Positions 1 to 7,878 of a stretch of 40,879 nt of DNA are shown here, one piece after another. Source of the DNA: SIG565 sp045646145 (GTDB lineage Bacteria; Bacillota; Clostridia; Oscillospirales; Acutalibacteraceae). How positions within the stretch are numbered: position 1 is the first letter of the stretch; each line of letters begins with the position of its first letter. The DNA is taken from contig JAZRKE010000040.1 of assembly GCA_045646145.1 (NCBI GenBank), positions 1-40,879 on the forward strand, written 5' to 3'. A program made the translations under genes and the position numbers. The notes beneath the pieces are model-generated. The model was given only the letters and a program-made list of their open reading frames with translations. It was not told the origin of the DNA and did no database searches.

Positions 1-20
1 GGTGATAAGAGAAAGTAGGC

Positions 21-51
21 AAAAAAAGGCAGCCGCACGTGAGCGGCTGCC
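21..51 (-). terminator. Rho-independent terminator of the murI-argS-serpin operon
   Basis: Read on the minus strand, a 9-bp GC-rich perfect stem (arms 28-36 and 43-51, six-base loop) is followed by seven T residues (A-run 21-27 on the plus strand). It lies about 120 bases past the serpin stop codon, the right place to end the minus-strand operon. Confidence 0.85.
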
Positions 52-81
52 TGAGATGGTAATGCGTTGCCAAACTTTCGT

Positions 82-151
82 GGTCCCTTTTAGGGACCTA
101 GCCAGTAGGCGCCCCTTATAGGGGCTGTGCATACCACTAGTTTACTAGTGG
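82..151 (-). other. Three consecutive hairpins in the serpin 3' untranslated region
   Basis: Three perfect inverted repeats lie between the serpin stop and the terminator: 82-87/93-98 (GGTCCC/GGGACC), 111-115/121-125 (GCCCC/GGGGC) and 134-140/145-151 (CCACTAG/CTAGTGG). None has a T-run, so they are not obvious terminators. They would form a row of stem-loops at the 3' end of the mRNA, perhaps stabilising it or forming a processed 3' RNA. The role is inferred only. Confidence 0.5.
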
Positions 152-167
152 TTATGATTGCTGATTA

Positions 168-1409
168 TTACGGTTCAATAACCTTACCGATAAATAACGG
201 TATATTAGTCTTTGCATCAACTATGGCGTATACAAACGGACGGTCAAGTGTTATTGAAACTGGTCGGGCCTCAAGGGAGGATTTAGCAGCCATTTCAGCC
301 TTTGTAACGGCACCCGCCTTTGTGCCTTTTTCATCGGCTACAATGTATGCTTTTTGGAGAACATCGGCTAAATAAAGGTTTCTGCCTAGATATGTGCCAA
401 GCCTAGAAAAATCTGCCTTATCCTCATTAAATGCGGTTTTTACACCCAAGGCTTTAAGGGTTTCACTTAAGCCAATTTCAAATGTACTTTCAAATTTAGG
501 CATTGTGGCGATAACGCTTTGTTGATTAGCACTTTTAATAATACTATCAAGGGAGTCGTTTTTAAGGGAAGTAATATAATCGTTAATATCGGTATTCTTA
601 TTGGGCAGTAGGGCAACAAATCGGTAGTCGCCGTTTTTGTATTCCTTAATAAAGCCCTCTGAGTTTGCAGTTTTTATATAATAGTTTTCGGTACTGCGCA
701 TCATTTTAACAGGCACAGAAGAGTGAGGTGTGTTAAAAGTGCCGTCGGAAATATCTTCTTTTGCATAAGGTGTGTGCCACTCAGCATTAAAGGTAAGGGC
801 ATTAATTAGGTACATACAGGTGTTTTTATCAACTTCACCTATAATTTCCTTAATCTCACCGTCTGTGGCACCTTTTACCCAAGAATTAATATTTTCTACA
901 GCGGTTTTATCAAAAGGAGATTTAAAAACCTCGGCTTTATAAAAATTTGCATTAGTCTGTAAAAAATCTTCCCGAACGCTAAAGGCATTGTCGTCTTTAA
1001 TCCAGAGAGAATTTACGTTATTGATAGTGCTTGATGCTTCTAAAGAATCAAAGAATGTGTAAATGCCGTGATTAAATTCTTCGCTTTCTAACTGCAGTAA
1101 TCCCTCAATTTCGGATAGGGTAGCGCTGTCAGCGCCGCTCAAAAGCATACCGAGCACTGAAGCAATACTGATAGGGGAAATTATAACGTTTTCGTCAGAA
1201 TGCTTATTGTTTATATTGGTAAAGACCTCAAGAGAGAATTTATCCTGAGAAATGGTAAAATCTTTGTCAAAATAATTATATTCCGAAATATTGCTTTTGT
1301 AGCCTTCACTCAAACTAACGGCTTTGGTGTTTAATGTATTATTTCCACCGCAAGAAACGAGCGAAGAGCACATAGCAAAACAGAGAATGAGGGAAATAAT
1401 TTTTTTCAT
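168..1409 (-). CDS. Serpin family protease inhibitor, predicted lipoprotein
   Basis: A 413-residue protein. The N-terminus is a lipoprotein signal: MKK, a hydrophobic stretch, then the lipobox LVSC at about residues 17-20, so the mature protein should be tethered outside the membrane at that Cys. The rest is a full-length serpin fold with family signatures such as NVIISPISIASVLGML near the start of the domain and the C-terminal strand DRPFVYAIVDAKTNIPLFIG. The reactive-loop hinge (DEKGTKAGAVT) has small residues as in inhibitory serpins, so it probably traps serine proteases as a suicide substrate. Related serpins are known from gut Clostridia. It is the last gene of the murI-DUF1934-argS run, 16 bases after argS. 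The target protease cannot be read from the sequence. Confidence 0.9.
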   Translation of the reverse strand: MKKIISLILCFAMCSSLVSCGGNNTLNTKAVSLSEGYKSNISEYNYFDKDFTISQDKFSLEVFTNINNKHSDENVIISPISIASVLGMLLSGADSATLSEIEGLLQLESEEFNHGIYTFFDSLEASSTINNVNSLWIKDDNAFSVREDFLQTNANFYKAEVFKSPFDKTAVENINSWVKGATDGEIKEIIGEVDKNTCMYLINALTFNAEWHTPYAKEDISDGTFNTPHSSVPVKMMRSTENYYIKTANSEGFIKEYKNGDYRFVALLPNKNTDINDYITSLKNDSLDSIIKSANQQSVIATMPKFESTFEIGLSETLKALGVKTAFNEDKADFSRLGTYLGRNLYLADVLQKAYIVADEKGTKAGAVTKAEMAAKSSLEARPVSITLDRPFVYAIVDAKTNIPLFIGKVIEP

Positions 1410-1425
1410 AAATTATAAGCCTTTC

Positions 1426-3111
1426 TTACATACTCTCAGGAGCTTCAATTTTAAGCATTGAGAGAACATTTTTAATTGCGATACCAGTGGCTTCACAAAG
1501 CGTTATTCTTGCCATCATCAAGCCCTCATCAATACCGCGAACACGACAGGCATTGTAAAATTTGTGGAATTTGGTAGCGAGGTCGGTAACGTAGTGTGTC
1601 ATTCTTGCGGGGTCATAAGACTTAGCCGCTAAAATAATTTCCTCTGTAAGACGGGAAAGGTGTACCGTTAAATCGCGCTCCTCGGGGGTGGTTAAAAGCA
1701 TTAATTCATCGTCTGTGGGTTTGCGCACCGAAATTGCATCATCAGCCAAGTTCCTCATAATACTGCAAATTCTTGCATTTGCATATTGAACATAATAAAC
1801 AGGGTTCTGGCTTGACTCCTCAACCGCTAAATCAAGGTCAAAGTCGAAATGACTGTTGGCTTCACGGAGGTTAAAGAAAAATCTTGCTGCATCTATCGGT
1901 ACTTCATCCAATAAAGTAACTAGTGTAATAGCCTTGCCTGAACGCTTGGATGCCTTTACAACCTCTCCATCTTTAACAAGGCGCACCATCTGCATAAGTA
2001 CTACATCAAGGCGATCAGCATCAACACCAAGGGAAATAAGCGCGCTCTTAAGTCTGGGCACGTATCCGTGATGGTCGGCGCCCAAAATATCAATAGCTTT
2101 ATCGAACCCGCGTGTTACCAATTTATTGTAATGATAAGCTATATCAGGAACGATATAGGTTGGAACTCCGTTTGAGCGTACAAGCACGAAATCGTCGGAC
2201 AAAAAGTCGGAACCCTTAAACCATAAAGCGCCCTCTTTTTCATAGGTGTGTCCACTGTTTTTAAGTAACTCAATAATTCGGGTTGTTTCTCCGTTTGCGT
2301 GGAGAGAACTTTCACGGAACCAGGTGTTATATTTAATTCTGTATTTAAGAAGGTCATCGTGAAGACCCTGAATGTTTTTAGGTAAAGCGAATTCAACAAG
2401 AGCTTTTCTGCGATTTTCTTCGGTGTCGGTTAAATACTTATCGCCGTGAATTTTGGCAAAGGCTTCAGCGTGTGCAATAATGTCAGCACCATGATAACTG
2501 TCTTCAGGCATCTCTACATAGTTGTCAAAAATCTGCTGATAGCGTAGGTCGAGTGATAAACCGAATTTGTTAATCTGATTTCCCGCATCGTTAATGTAGA
2601 ATTCACGCTCAACAAAATATCCTGCGTGGCTCAGCACCGCCGCTAAGCAGTCTCCCAACGCGCCGCCTCTCGCATTACCTATGTGCATAGGTCCTGTGGG
2701 GTTGGCAGAAACGAATTCAACAAGAACTCTTTTGTTTTCACCGTAATTACTGTCGCCGTAGGTATCATTTAGGTCGATAACATCCTTAATAATATCGGCG
2801 TAGTATTTATCCGATAAAAAGAAATTAATAAAACCTGGGCCTGCAATTTCGTATTTACCGATATATGTACCCTCGAAATCGGCATTTGCCATTAAGGCTT
2901 CGGCAATTTTCCTGGGTGCGTTTCTGAATATTTTAGACCAAGCAAGCGCCGCATTAACGGCATAGTCTCCATGTTCGCGGTTAGCAGGCACCTCAATTAC
3001 AAAATCGGTAAGGTCAGCACTTATGAGTTCACCCTTATTCATAGCGGATTTTGCCGCATTTAAAACTGTGTTTTTAATTTGTTCTTTAGCTGTATTTATT
3101 ATCTTTGACAT
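1426..3111 (-). CDS. argS: Arginyl-tRNA synthetase
   Basis: A 561-residue class I aminoacyl-tRNA synthetase that charges tRNA-Arg in the cytoplasm. It has the N-terminal Arg-tRNA recognition domain and the HIGH-type motif in ANPTGPMHIGNARGGALGD at about residues 134-152. The KMSKS position reads VVKASKRSGKAITL (about 379-392), a divergence common in bacterial ArgRS. The C-terminal DALR anticodon-binding domain contains the typical NPVYYVQYANARICSI stretch. Length is normal for the family. The start ATG is two bases downstream of the DUF1934 stop, indicating translational coupling in the minus-strand operon. Confidence 0.97.
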   Translation of the reverse strand: MSKIINTAKEQIKNTVLNAAKSAMNKGELISADLTDFVIEVPANREHGDYAVNAALAWSKIFRNAPRKIAEALMANADFEGTYIGKYEIAGPGFINFFLSDKYYADIIKDVIDLNDTYGDSNYGENKRVLVEFVSANPTGPMHIGNARGGALGDCLAAVLSHAGYFVEREFYINDAGNQINKFGLSLDLRYQQIFDNYVEMPEDSYHGADIIAHAEAFAKIHGDKYLTDTEENRRKALVEFALPKNIQGLHDDLLKYRIKYNTWFRESSLHANGETTRIIELLKNSGHTYEKEGALWFKGSDFLSDDFVLVRSNGVPTYIVPDIAYHYNKLVTRGFDKAIDILGADHHGYVPRLKSALISLGVDADRLDVVLMQMVRLVKDGEVVKASKRSGKAITLVTLLDEVPIDAARFFFNLREANSHFDFDLDLAVEESSQNPVYYVQYANARICSIMRNLADDAISVRKPTDDELMLLTTPEERDLTVHLSRLTEEIILAAKSYDPARMTHYVTDLATKFHKFYNACRVRGIDEGLMMARITLCEATGIAIKNVLSMLKIEAPESM

Positions 3112-3113
3112 AA

Positions 3114-3530
3114 CTATACCTTCCTTACAGAGATTTCAACTGTGTTTTTACTCAAGAGACTGTTCTCGAGGTCAATCGTGTAACTCATTTTAAGTTTACC
3201 ACCGTTTTCGGTCAGGTGGTTTTCAATTTCTTCCCCGAAGATACCGAGTACAAGCTCGCCCTGAGGCACCGAATAAAAGCAGGTGTTTCGTCGTCCCTTT
3301 TCGATTATCAGTCGGCTGTCGAGTGCACCTGAACGAATCATAGTTACCTTGCCTTCCTCTGTTTTAACAAGGGTTTTTACATTCTCATCTTTAATCGTTT
3401 TATTTTCCTCATAGGTAATCAGAAATTTTCCGTCCTTTTCACTTAACGTTCCAAGGGTGGAGAGCTCAACTATATCGCTGTCTCCGTCAATTCCCTGAGT
3501 GCCCTTAATATCAATAATTACTTTTTTCAT
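3114..3530 (-). CDS. DUF1934 family protein (YwiB-like beta-barrel)
   Basis: A 138-residue protein of the DUF1934 (YwiB-like) family, which folds as a small calycin-like beta-barrel of unknown biochemical function. The sequence is a run of short beta strands with no signal peptide or membrane segment. In Firmicutes this family often sits directly next to argS, as here. Its ATG overlaps the murI stop by four bases, and argS begins two bases after its own stop, so all three are probably cotranslated. The link with argS suggests a translation or envelope housekeeping role, but this is inference from context only. Confidence 0.8.
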   Translation of the reverse strand: MKKVIIDIKGTQGIDGDSDIVELSTLGTLSEKDGKFLITYEENKTIKDENVKTLVKTEEGKVTMIRSGALDSRLIIEKGRRNTCFYSVPQGELVLGIFGEEIENHLTENGGKLKMSYTIDLENSLLSKNTVEISVRKV

Positions 3531-4336
3531 ATCTTTCCAATTTCCACCTGTTTTGCATTATACTGAGTGATTTTTTCGCCCATAAGATTTTCTACGGTGC
3601 TTTCAAACGACACCGTCATATCGCTGACATAATAATTATGAGCTCCACCTGTGTTGTTTAGTAAATTGTTTTCGGCTAAATAGCTTTTAAGTATTCTGCT
3701 CAGCTCTTCGGCGGGATTGATAAGTGTAACGCTGTCCCCCAATACACAGGAGATAACCTCGCTTAAGAGCGGATAGTGTGTGCAGCCGAGAATTAAAGTA
3801 TCAATATCTTTTTCTTTAAGCGGTAAAAGGTATTTTTTAGCCGTTTCAAGAACTATAAGATTATCGGGTGAAGTTAGTCCCTCTTCTACAAGCGGTACAA
3901 ATAATGGGCAGGGGGTGGCAAAAATTTCAACCTCGGGTAAAAGCGCCGAAATTCGCTTTTTGTGCTCACCGCTACGAATTGTTGCGGGTGTGCCGATTAT
4001 GGCTATCTTATTGTTTTTAGTTGTCCTTACCGCCGCATTTACCGCAGGGGAAATCATTTCAAAAAACGGTACGGGTAGAATATCAGCTGTATCAGCCGCT
4101 ACAGCGCTGACGGTTCCGCAAGCGGCAACCACCGTCTTTACACCGTGAGACAGCAGAAACGAGGCATCCTCTTTTGCGTACTTTTTTATAGTTTCGCGGC
4201 TACGTGTTCCGTAGGGCACTCTGCCTGTGTCGCCAAAATATACAATATCCTCTTTAGGCAGAGCGTTTACTATTTCTTTCATAACGGTAAGTCCGCCAAG
4301 ACCCGAATCAAATATTCCAATTGGACTATCAAGCAT
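3527..4336 (-). CDS. murI: Glutamate racemase
   Basis: A 269-residue cytoplasmic enzyme interconverting L- and D-glutamate for peptidoglycan synthesis. The N-terminus IGIFDSGLGGLTVMKEI is diagnostic. The two catalytic cysteines are seen in AACGTVSAVA (about residues 72-81) and LILGCTHYPLL (about 182-192). The usual ACNT at the first Cys is ACGT here, a substitution found in other clostridial racemases. First gene of the minus-strand operon, with a GTGGGGGTGA ribosome binding site upstream. Confidence 0.96.
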   Translation of the reverse strand: MLDSPIGIFDSGLGGLTVMKEIVNALPKEDIVYFGDTGRVPYGTRSRETIKKYAKEDASFLLSHGVKTVVAACGTVSAVAADTADILPVPFFEMISPAVNAAVRTTKNNKIAIIGTPATIRSGEHKKRISALLPEVEIFATPCPLFVPLVEEGLTSPDNLIVLETAKKYLLPLKEKDIDTLILGCTHYPLLSEVISCVLGDSVTLINPAEELSRILKSYLAENNLLNNTGGAHNYYVSDMTVSFESTVENLMGEKITQYNAKQVEIGKI

Positions 4337-4371
4337 AGTTTCACCCCCACTAATACATATTAATTCAATTT

Positions 4372-4400
4372 ATAATAACATATTTATATTACTAATGCAA
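4372..4400 (-). promoter_or_regulatory. Candidate sigma-A promoter for the murI operon
   Basis: On the minus strand, TTGCAT (complement of 4395-4400), a 17-base spacer and TATTAT (complement of 4372-4377) lie about 35 bases upstream of the murI start. A second weaker pair (TTGCAA-17-CATAAT) overlaps a little further upstream. The area is very AT-rich, so the choice between them is uncertain. Confidence 0.5.
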
Positions 4401-4584
4401 GATTTATTATGCATTAAATATTCGATTATTGCAATTTATTTCGTATAATGTTATAGTTTTCTTGTAAGATTTTGCATACAGTGTTTACTTATACGGTATA
4501 AGGTGGTTGTTTGTAAATACCTTTTTACAAAATATTTCACACCATTCCTCTATTGCTTTTATCAAACTACTATTCTATAATTAA

Positions 4585-4872
4585 ATCAGAAACGAACGTT
4601 ACCAAATTGTTACCGACCGATTAGTCGCAATCACCGAAAAGGTTGGCGGACAATACTCACGCAGTGTTTTAGCTCACCCCTATTATTTGCATTTTTCACG
4701 CTACGGCAGATATTCTGTACCCTACGAAAATAATCACGAGCATTCCGAAATGTTTTGCATGAATGATGATGGACTTGTAAATTATTCTAACGAGGGTGAT
4801 GAGTTCTACCTTGTGGTGCTAAACAAGAAAATACTTGCCGCATATAATAAAAAACTTTTCGAATTAAAGTAA
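4585..4872 (+). pseudogene. N-terminally truncated paralogue of the membrane protein at 5187-5726
   Basis: An open stretch without a start codon or ribosome binding site begins right after an in-frame TAA at 4582 and runs to the stop at 4870-4872. Its translation parallels the C-terminal half of the protein at 5187-5726. RYQIVTDRLVAITEKVGG aligns with KYKVVKDTLASVS, HFSRYGRYSVP with DFYNYGPYFI, and GDEFYLVVLNKKI...LFELK with GDEFYLVKLGKEI...DFELD. The two-helix membrane half is missing. I read it as the remnant of a tandem duplication. Confidence 0.7.
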
Positions 4873-4928
4873 CAGTAAGATATGAAATCAAAAACCTGAA
4901 ATCCCCCACAAAATAGGAGGTGCTGCTA

Positions 4929-5184
4929 TTGAAACGGCTTAAAATTTATTACAGGTATATTGTCGGTTATTTCGGCTTTACTCACTCTGCTTATGCCGAT
5001 TATCAGTAGTGCTATGCAGGGTTATTATAAAGCGAGTATTAATTCCTTTTAAAACATAGAGAAACTTTTAGCTAATAAACTACTATGGTCGCAAATGGGC
5101 GAAACAACTATCTTTTTAATTGTTTTTCTTGTTACTATGTTAAGTTACTTTAGTCTGGTTATTATAAATTTTCGTGGGAGGTAA
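4929..5184 (+). pseudogene. Frameshifted small membrane-protein remnant
   Basis: A good ribosome binding site (AGGAGGTG at 4915-4922) precedes TTG at 4929, which encodes LKRLKIYYR. Near 4954 the sensible reading moves to the +1 frame, giving a hydrophobic segment (ILSVISALLTLLMPIISSAM). It meets a TAA at 5050-5052 and resumes in the same frame with a second hydrophobic helix (TTIFLIVFLVTMLSYFSLV), ending at 5182-5184, just before the next gene. One frameshift plus one nonsense codon indicate decay. No family recognised. Confidence 0.55.
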
Positions 5185-5186
5185 TT

Positions 5187-5726
5187 ATGGAAAAAAGGAA
5201 AACTAAAGAAATTCTCAATAAATATAACATTGAGTATGAGATACGAAAAGAACTGATTACCCGAATTAATTTGATGGCTTTTCTCAGTATACTTATTGTA
5301 GGAATAACTGTATTTGTGGGGTTTCTTCAAACAACAGGGAGCAATAACAATAACGGGATTTTCTTTCTTGCCTTTGTGTTAATTTGCATATATGCTGTAT
5401 ATAAGCTCGGATTGGATATTTACCGTTTATGTGTATTCAGAACAAAATATAAGGTAGTTAAAGACACCCTGGCTTCTGTTTCATGGAGTATAAGAAACAG
5501 AAGGGGAACATATCTAAAACTTGATTTTTATAATTACGGACCGTACTTTATTGATAAACACAAAACTTTATATACTTGGTCAAATATTTCAAAAACAGAC
5601 ACTTATGGGCTTAAAGATAAATGCCTACCCGGAGATGAATTCTATTTAGTTAAACTCGGCAAGGAGATTATCTGCCTTTATAACTTAAATGATTTTGAAC
5701 TCGATGGGGCTCAAATTAATTTGTAA
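5187..5726 (+). CDS. Hypothetical two-helix membrane protein with GDEFYLV C-terminal domain
   Basis: A 179-residue protein of no recognised family. A charged N-terminus (MEKRKTKEILNKYNIEYEIRK) is followed by two predicted membrane helices at about residues 29-49 and 58-80. A soluble C-terminal domain carries the motif GDEFYLVKLGKEIICLYN. That motif is shared with the truncated copy at 4585-4872, so the domain itself is conserved. The ribosome binding site GGGAGG lies a few bases upstream of ATG. The stop is only seven bases before the -35 box of the infC promoter, so it is transcriptionally separate from the ribosomal operon. Similar small tandem membrane proteins occur in clostridial genomes without known function. 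Confidence 0.75.
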   Translation: MEKRKTKEILNKYNIEYEIRKELITRINLMAFLSILIVGITVFVGFLQTTGSNNNNGIFFLAFVLICIYAVYKLGLDIYRLCVFRTKYKVVKDTLASVSWSIRNRRGTYLKLDFYNYGPYFIDKHKTLYTWSNISKTDTYGLKDKCLPGDEFYLVKLGKEIICLYNLNDFELDGAQINL

Positions 5727-5733
5727 AAACCTA

Positions 5734-5762
5734 TTGACAAACTGCCGACTTAGTGGTAAAAT
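5734..5762 (+). promoter_or_regulatory. Sigma-A promoter of the infC-rpmI-rplT operon
   Basis: TTGACA at 5734-5739, 17-base spacer, TAAAAT at 5757-5762. This near-consensus pair stands at the expected place ahead of the leader RNA. Confidence 0.85.
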
Positions 5763-5768
5763 AAGTCT

Positions 5769-5923
5769 ACAACAAAGCAGAACAGTGATGTCGTTCTCAC
5801 CCCGAGGTAAAGTCCTACAGGGTCAATAAGTTAAGAGCTCACACTCTTTTTATGCTTATTTGCACGGATGACATTGTTGTTATCCGTGCTTTTTTGAATT
5901 ATTTTTCTCGGAGGTGCTTCGAC
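5769..5923 (+). ncRNA. infC-rpmI-rplT leader RNA with attenuator (probable L20-type autoregulatory leader)
   Basis: About 155 bases separate the promoter from the AUU start codon. The leader contains a small hairpin (AGAAC/GTTCT) and then a strong terminator, GCACGGAT...ATCCGTGC followed by six T residues (about 5861-5896), ending just before the infC ribosome binding site. Firmicute infC operons are known to be controlled by ribosomal protein L20 binding the leader and favouring termination; position and terminator fit. I did not verify the L20 consensus base by base. Confidence 0.65.
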
Positions 5924-6442
5924 ATTAGCAGCAAAGAAATTTTAATCAATGAAAACATTAAGTTCAAAGAGGTTCGTGTAATTGACACCGACGGCTCGCA
6001 GCTCGGCGTTTTACCTATTAAAGATGCGCTTTCTGCCGCCGCAAAAAAAGACCTTGACCTTGTAAATCTGTCCCCAAACGCAAATCCGCCTGTATGTAAG
6101 ATTATGGATTTTGGTAAATACCGTTTTGAACAGGCTAAACGCGAAAAGGAAGCAAAGAAAAAGCAAAAGGTTACGGAAGTTAAAGAAATCCGCTTGGGAC
6201 TTAGCATTGATAAGCACGATTTTGAAACCAAAGGTAATCACGCTCTTAAGTTTTTAAAGGACGGCGATAAGGTTAAGGTTTCAATTCGTTTCCGCGGACG
6301 CGAGTTCGGTCATCCCGAAATCGGTTTAGAGATTATGCAGCGTTTCGCTGAATATTGTTCTGAGGTTGCAAGTGTTGAGAAGCCCGCTAAGATGGAAGGC
6401 AGAAATATGCTTATGTTCTTAGCTCCGAAGCCTGTTAAGTAA
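5924..6442 (+). CDS. infC: Translation initiation factor IF-3 (AUU start)
   Basis: IF-3 binds the 30S subunit, prevents premature 50S joining and proofreads start codons. The recognisable protein starts SSKEILINENIKFKEVRVI and includes the linker-region NPPVCKIMDFGKYRFEQAKR and the C-terminal domain with VKVSIRFRGREFGHPE. The best start is ATT at 5924, seven bases after GGAGGTG (5910-5916), giving 172 residues, the normal length. The in-frame ATG at 5852 lies inside the leader terminator and would add non-homologous residues. An AUU start is a known hallmark of infC because IF-3 discriminates against it and so limits its own synthesis. First gene of the operon with rpmI and rplT. Confidence 0.93.
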   Translation: MSSKEILINENIKFKEVRVIDTDGSQLGVLPIKDALSAAAKKDLDLVNLSPNANPPVCKIMDFGKYRFEQAKREKEAKKKQKVTEVKEIRLGLSIDKHDFETKGNHALKFLKDGDKVKVSIRFRGREFGHPEIGLEIMQRFAEYCSEVASVEKPAKMEGRNMLMFLAPKPVK

Positions 6443-6470
6443 TTCGTAAATTTTAAAGGAGGATAATAAA

Positions 6471-6668
6471 ATGCCTAAAATTAAGACACACAGTGGCGCA
6501 AAGAAGCGTTTTAAGCTGACCAAAACAGGTCTTGTTAAGCGTGGCCACGCTTACAAATCACACATTTTAAACAAGAAGACAACCAAGCGTAAGAGAAATC
6601 TCCGCAAGGTAGTGGTAGCCGATGTAACTAACGTTGCAGCGGTTAAGAAAATGATTCCTTATAAATAA
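6471..6668 (+). CDS. rpmI: 50S ribosomal protein L35
   Basis: A 65-residue, very basic protein beginning MPKIKTHSGAKKRFKLTKTG, the standard L35 signature, with the KRGHAYKSHIL segment following. It is a structural protein of the large ribosomal subunit. The ribosome binding site AAAGGAGG lies upstream. Middle gene of infC-rpmI-rplT. Confidence 0.97.
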   Translation: MPKIKTHSGAKKRFKLTKTGLVKRGHAYKSHILNKKTTKRKRNLRKVVVADVTNVAAVKKMIPYK

Positions 6669-6693
6669 GAAAGGAAAGAGAGGTTAGTTACAA

Positions 6694-7053
6694 ATGGCAC
6701 GAGTAAAAGGTGCGTTAGCAACACGCAAAAGAAGAAATAAAACTTTAAAGCTCGCTAAGGGCTATTTTGGAGCAAAATCAAAGCTCTTTAAAACAGCTAA
6801 AGAAGCTGTAATGAAATCAGGCAACTATGCTTATATCGGCAGAAGACTTAAAAAGCGTGATTTCCGTCGTCTCTGGATTACCAGAATTTCCGCTGCAGCT
6901 AAAATCAACGGTATGAACTATTCTACCTTTATGAACGGACTCAAAAAGGCAGGCATTCAGATTAACCGTAAAATGTTGGCAGAACTCGCTGTAAACGATG
7001 CTGCCGGCTTTGCCACTCTTGCAAAGAATGCTAAAAAAGCATTAGAAAAATAA
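6694..7053 (+). CDS. rplT: 50S ribosomal protein L20
   Basis: A 119-residue L20 (MARVKGALATRKRRNKTLKL; YIGRRLKKRDFRRLWITRI). It binds 23S rRNA early in 50S assembly. In Firmicutes free L20 also represses its own operon through the leader, for which a candidate is seen at 5769-5923. The ribosome binding site GAAAGGAAAGAGAGG precedes ATG. Confidence 0.97.
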   Translation: MARVKGALATRKRRNKTLKLAKGYFGAKSKLFKTAKEAVMKSGNYAYIGRRLKKRDFRRLWITRISAAAKINGMNYSTFMNGLKKAGIQINRKMLAELAVNDAAGFATLAKNAKKALEK

Positions 7054-7058
7054 TCTTA

Positions 7059-7090
7059 CGCCCGTGAGTACTCACGGGCGACTTTGTTTT
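7059..7090 (+). terminator. Terminator after rplT
   Basis: A perfect 11+11-base palindrome (7059-7080) is followed by the T-rich ACTTTGTTTT. It ends the ribosomal operon at least partly. The next gene starts 18 bases on, so some read-through is likely. Confidence 0.7.
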
Positions 7091-7107
7091 AAAGGAATTA
7101 GTAATTT

Positions 7108-7878
7108 ATGAATTTTAAAGCCGTTACAAGCCGCGAAAATCCGCTTATTAAATCGGTTTATAAGCTGAAAAACAGCGCACGGGAAAGAAGAATAAAGGGT
7201 AAATTTATCGTTGAGGGACTTCGTATCTGCGAGGATTGCAGAGAAAACGGAGTTCAGTTTGACACGCTTATTTTAACCGAAAAATTCCTAGAAAAGAACG
7301 AAAAAATAGCCCAAGATTTAGCTCTCCAAGCAGAAAATGCCGTGGTTGTTCCCGAATTTGTTTTCGAAAAAATTGCCGATACCGATAATCCTCAAGGTGT
7401 TTTAGCGGTGGTTAAAATGTCGGAAAAAAGGCAAAAAATTAACAAGAACGGTAGATACATAGCTCTCGAAAATCTTTCCGATCCCACAAATTTAGGCGCA
7501 ATTTCGCGTACAGCAGAGGCACTCGGTATGTCTGGTATAATTATTTCTAAGGACTCCTGCGACCCTTATTCGCCTAAGGTTATAAGAGCATCTATGGGTA
7601 CAATTTTACGATTGCCTATAATTGTTTTAGATGATTTTCTTGGCTGTTTAACGGCTTCGGGCTTAAAGCTTTATGGTTGTGTTGTAAGAGATGGAGAGGA
7701 TATAAGCTGTGTTACATTTTCGGACGGCTCAGCGGTGCTCATCGGTAATGAGGCAAATGGACTAACTGTCGATACCATTGCAGCGTGTGAAAAGATAACA
7801 ATTAAAATGAGCGGCAAAGCAGAATCGCTTAATGCGTCAGTTGCTGCCGCTATAGCTATGTGGGAGCTTATAAAATGA
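7108..7878 (+). CDS. TrmH/SpoU-family RNA 2'-O-methyltransferase
   Basis: A 256-residue SPOUT-class methyltransferase. The N-terminal substrate-binding segment RIKGKFIVEGLRICED (about 28-43) is typical of 23S rRNA 2'-O-methyltransferases such as RlmB and TsnR. The three SpoU motifs are present: ALENLSDPTNLGAISRTAEA (about 131-150), VLIGNEANGL (about 211-220) and MSGKAESLNASVAAAIAMWE near the end, which form the knotted SAM-binding site. It follows rplT after a terminator and overlaps dprA by four bases. The exact target nucleotide cannot be told from sequence, so no gene symbol is given. Confidence 0.9.
   Translation: MNFKAVTSRENPLIKSVYKLKNSARERRIKGKFIVEGLRICEDCRENGVQFDTLILTEKFLEKNEKIAQDLALQAENAVVVPEFVFEKIADTDNPQGVLAVVKMSEKRQKINKNGRYIALENLSDPTNLGAISRTAEALGMSGIIISKDSCDPYSPKVIRASMGTILRLPIIVLDDFLGCLTASGLKLYGCVVRDGEDISCVTFSDGSAVLIGNEANGLTVDTIAACEKITIKMSGKAESLNASVAAAIAMWELIK

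Noticed and set aside
5852..5923. Upstream ATG extension of infC
   Set aside because: The added 24 codons lie in the leader terminator and do not resemble IF-3. The AUU at 5924 has the proper binding site.
7860..7874. GTG start for dprA
   Set aside because: The ATG overlapping the upstream stop matches the DprA N-terminus and the coupling pattern of the operon.
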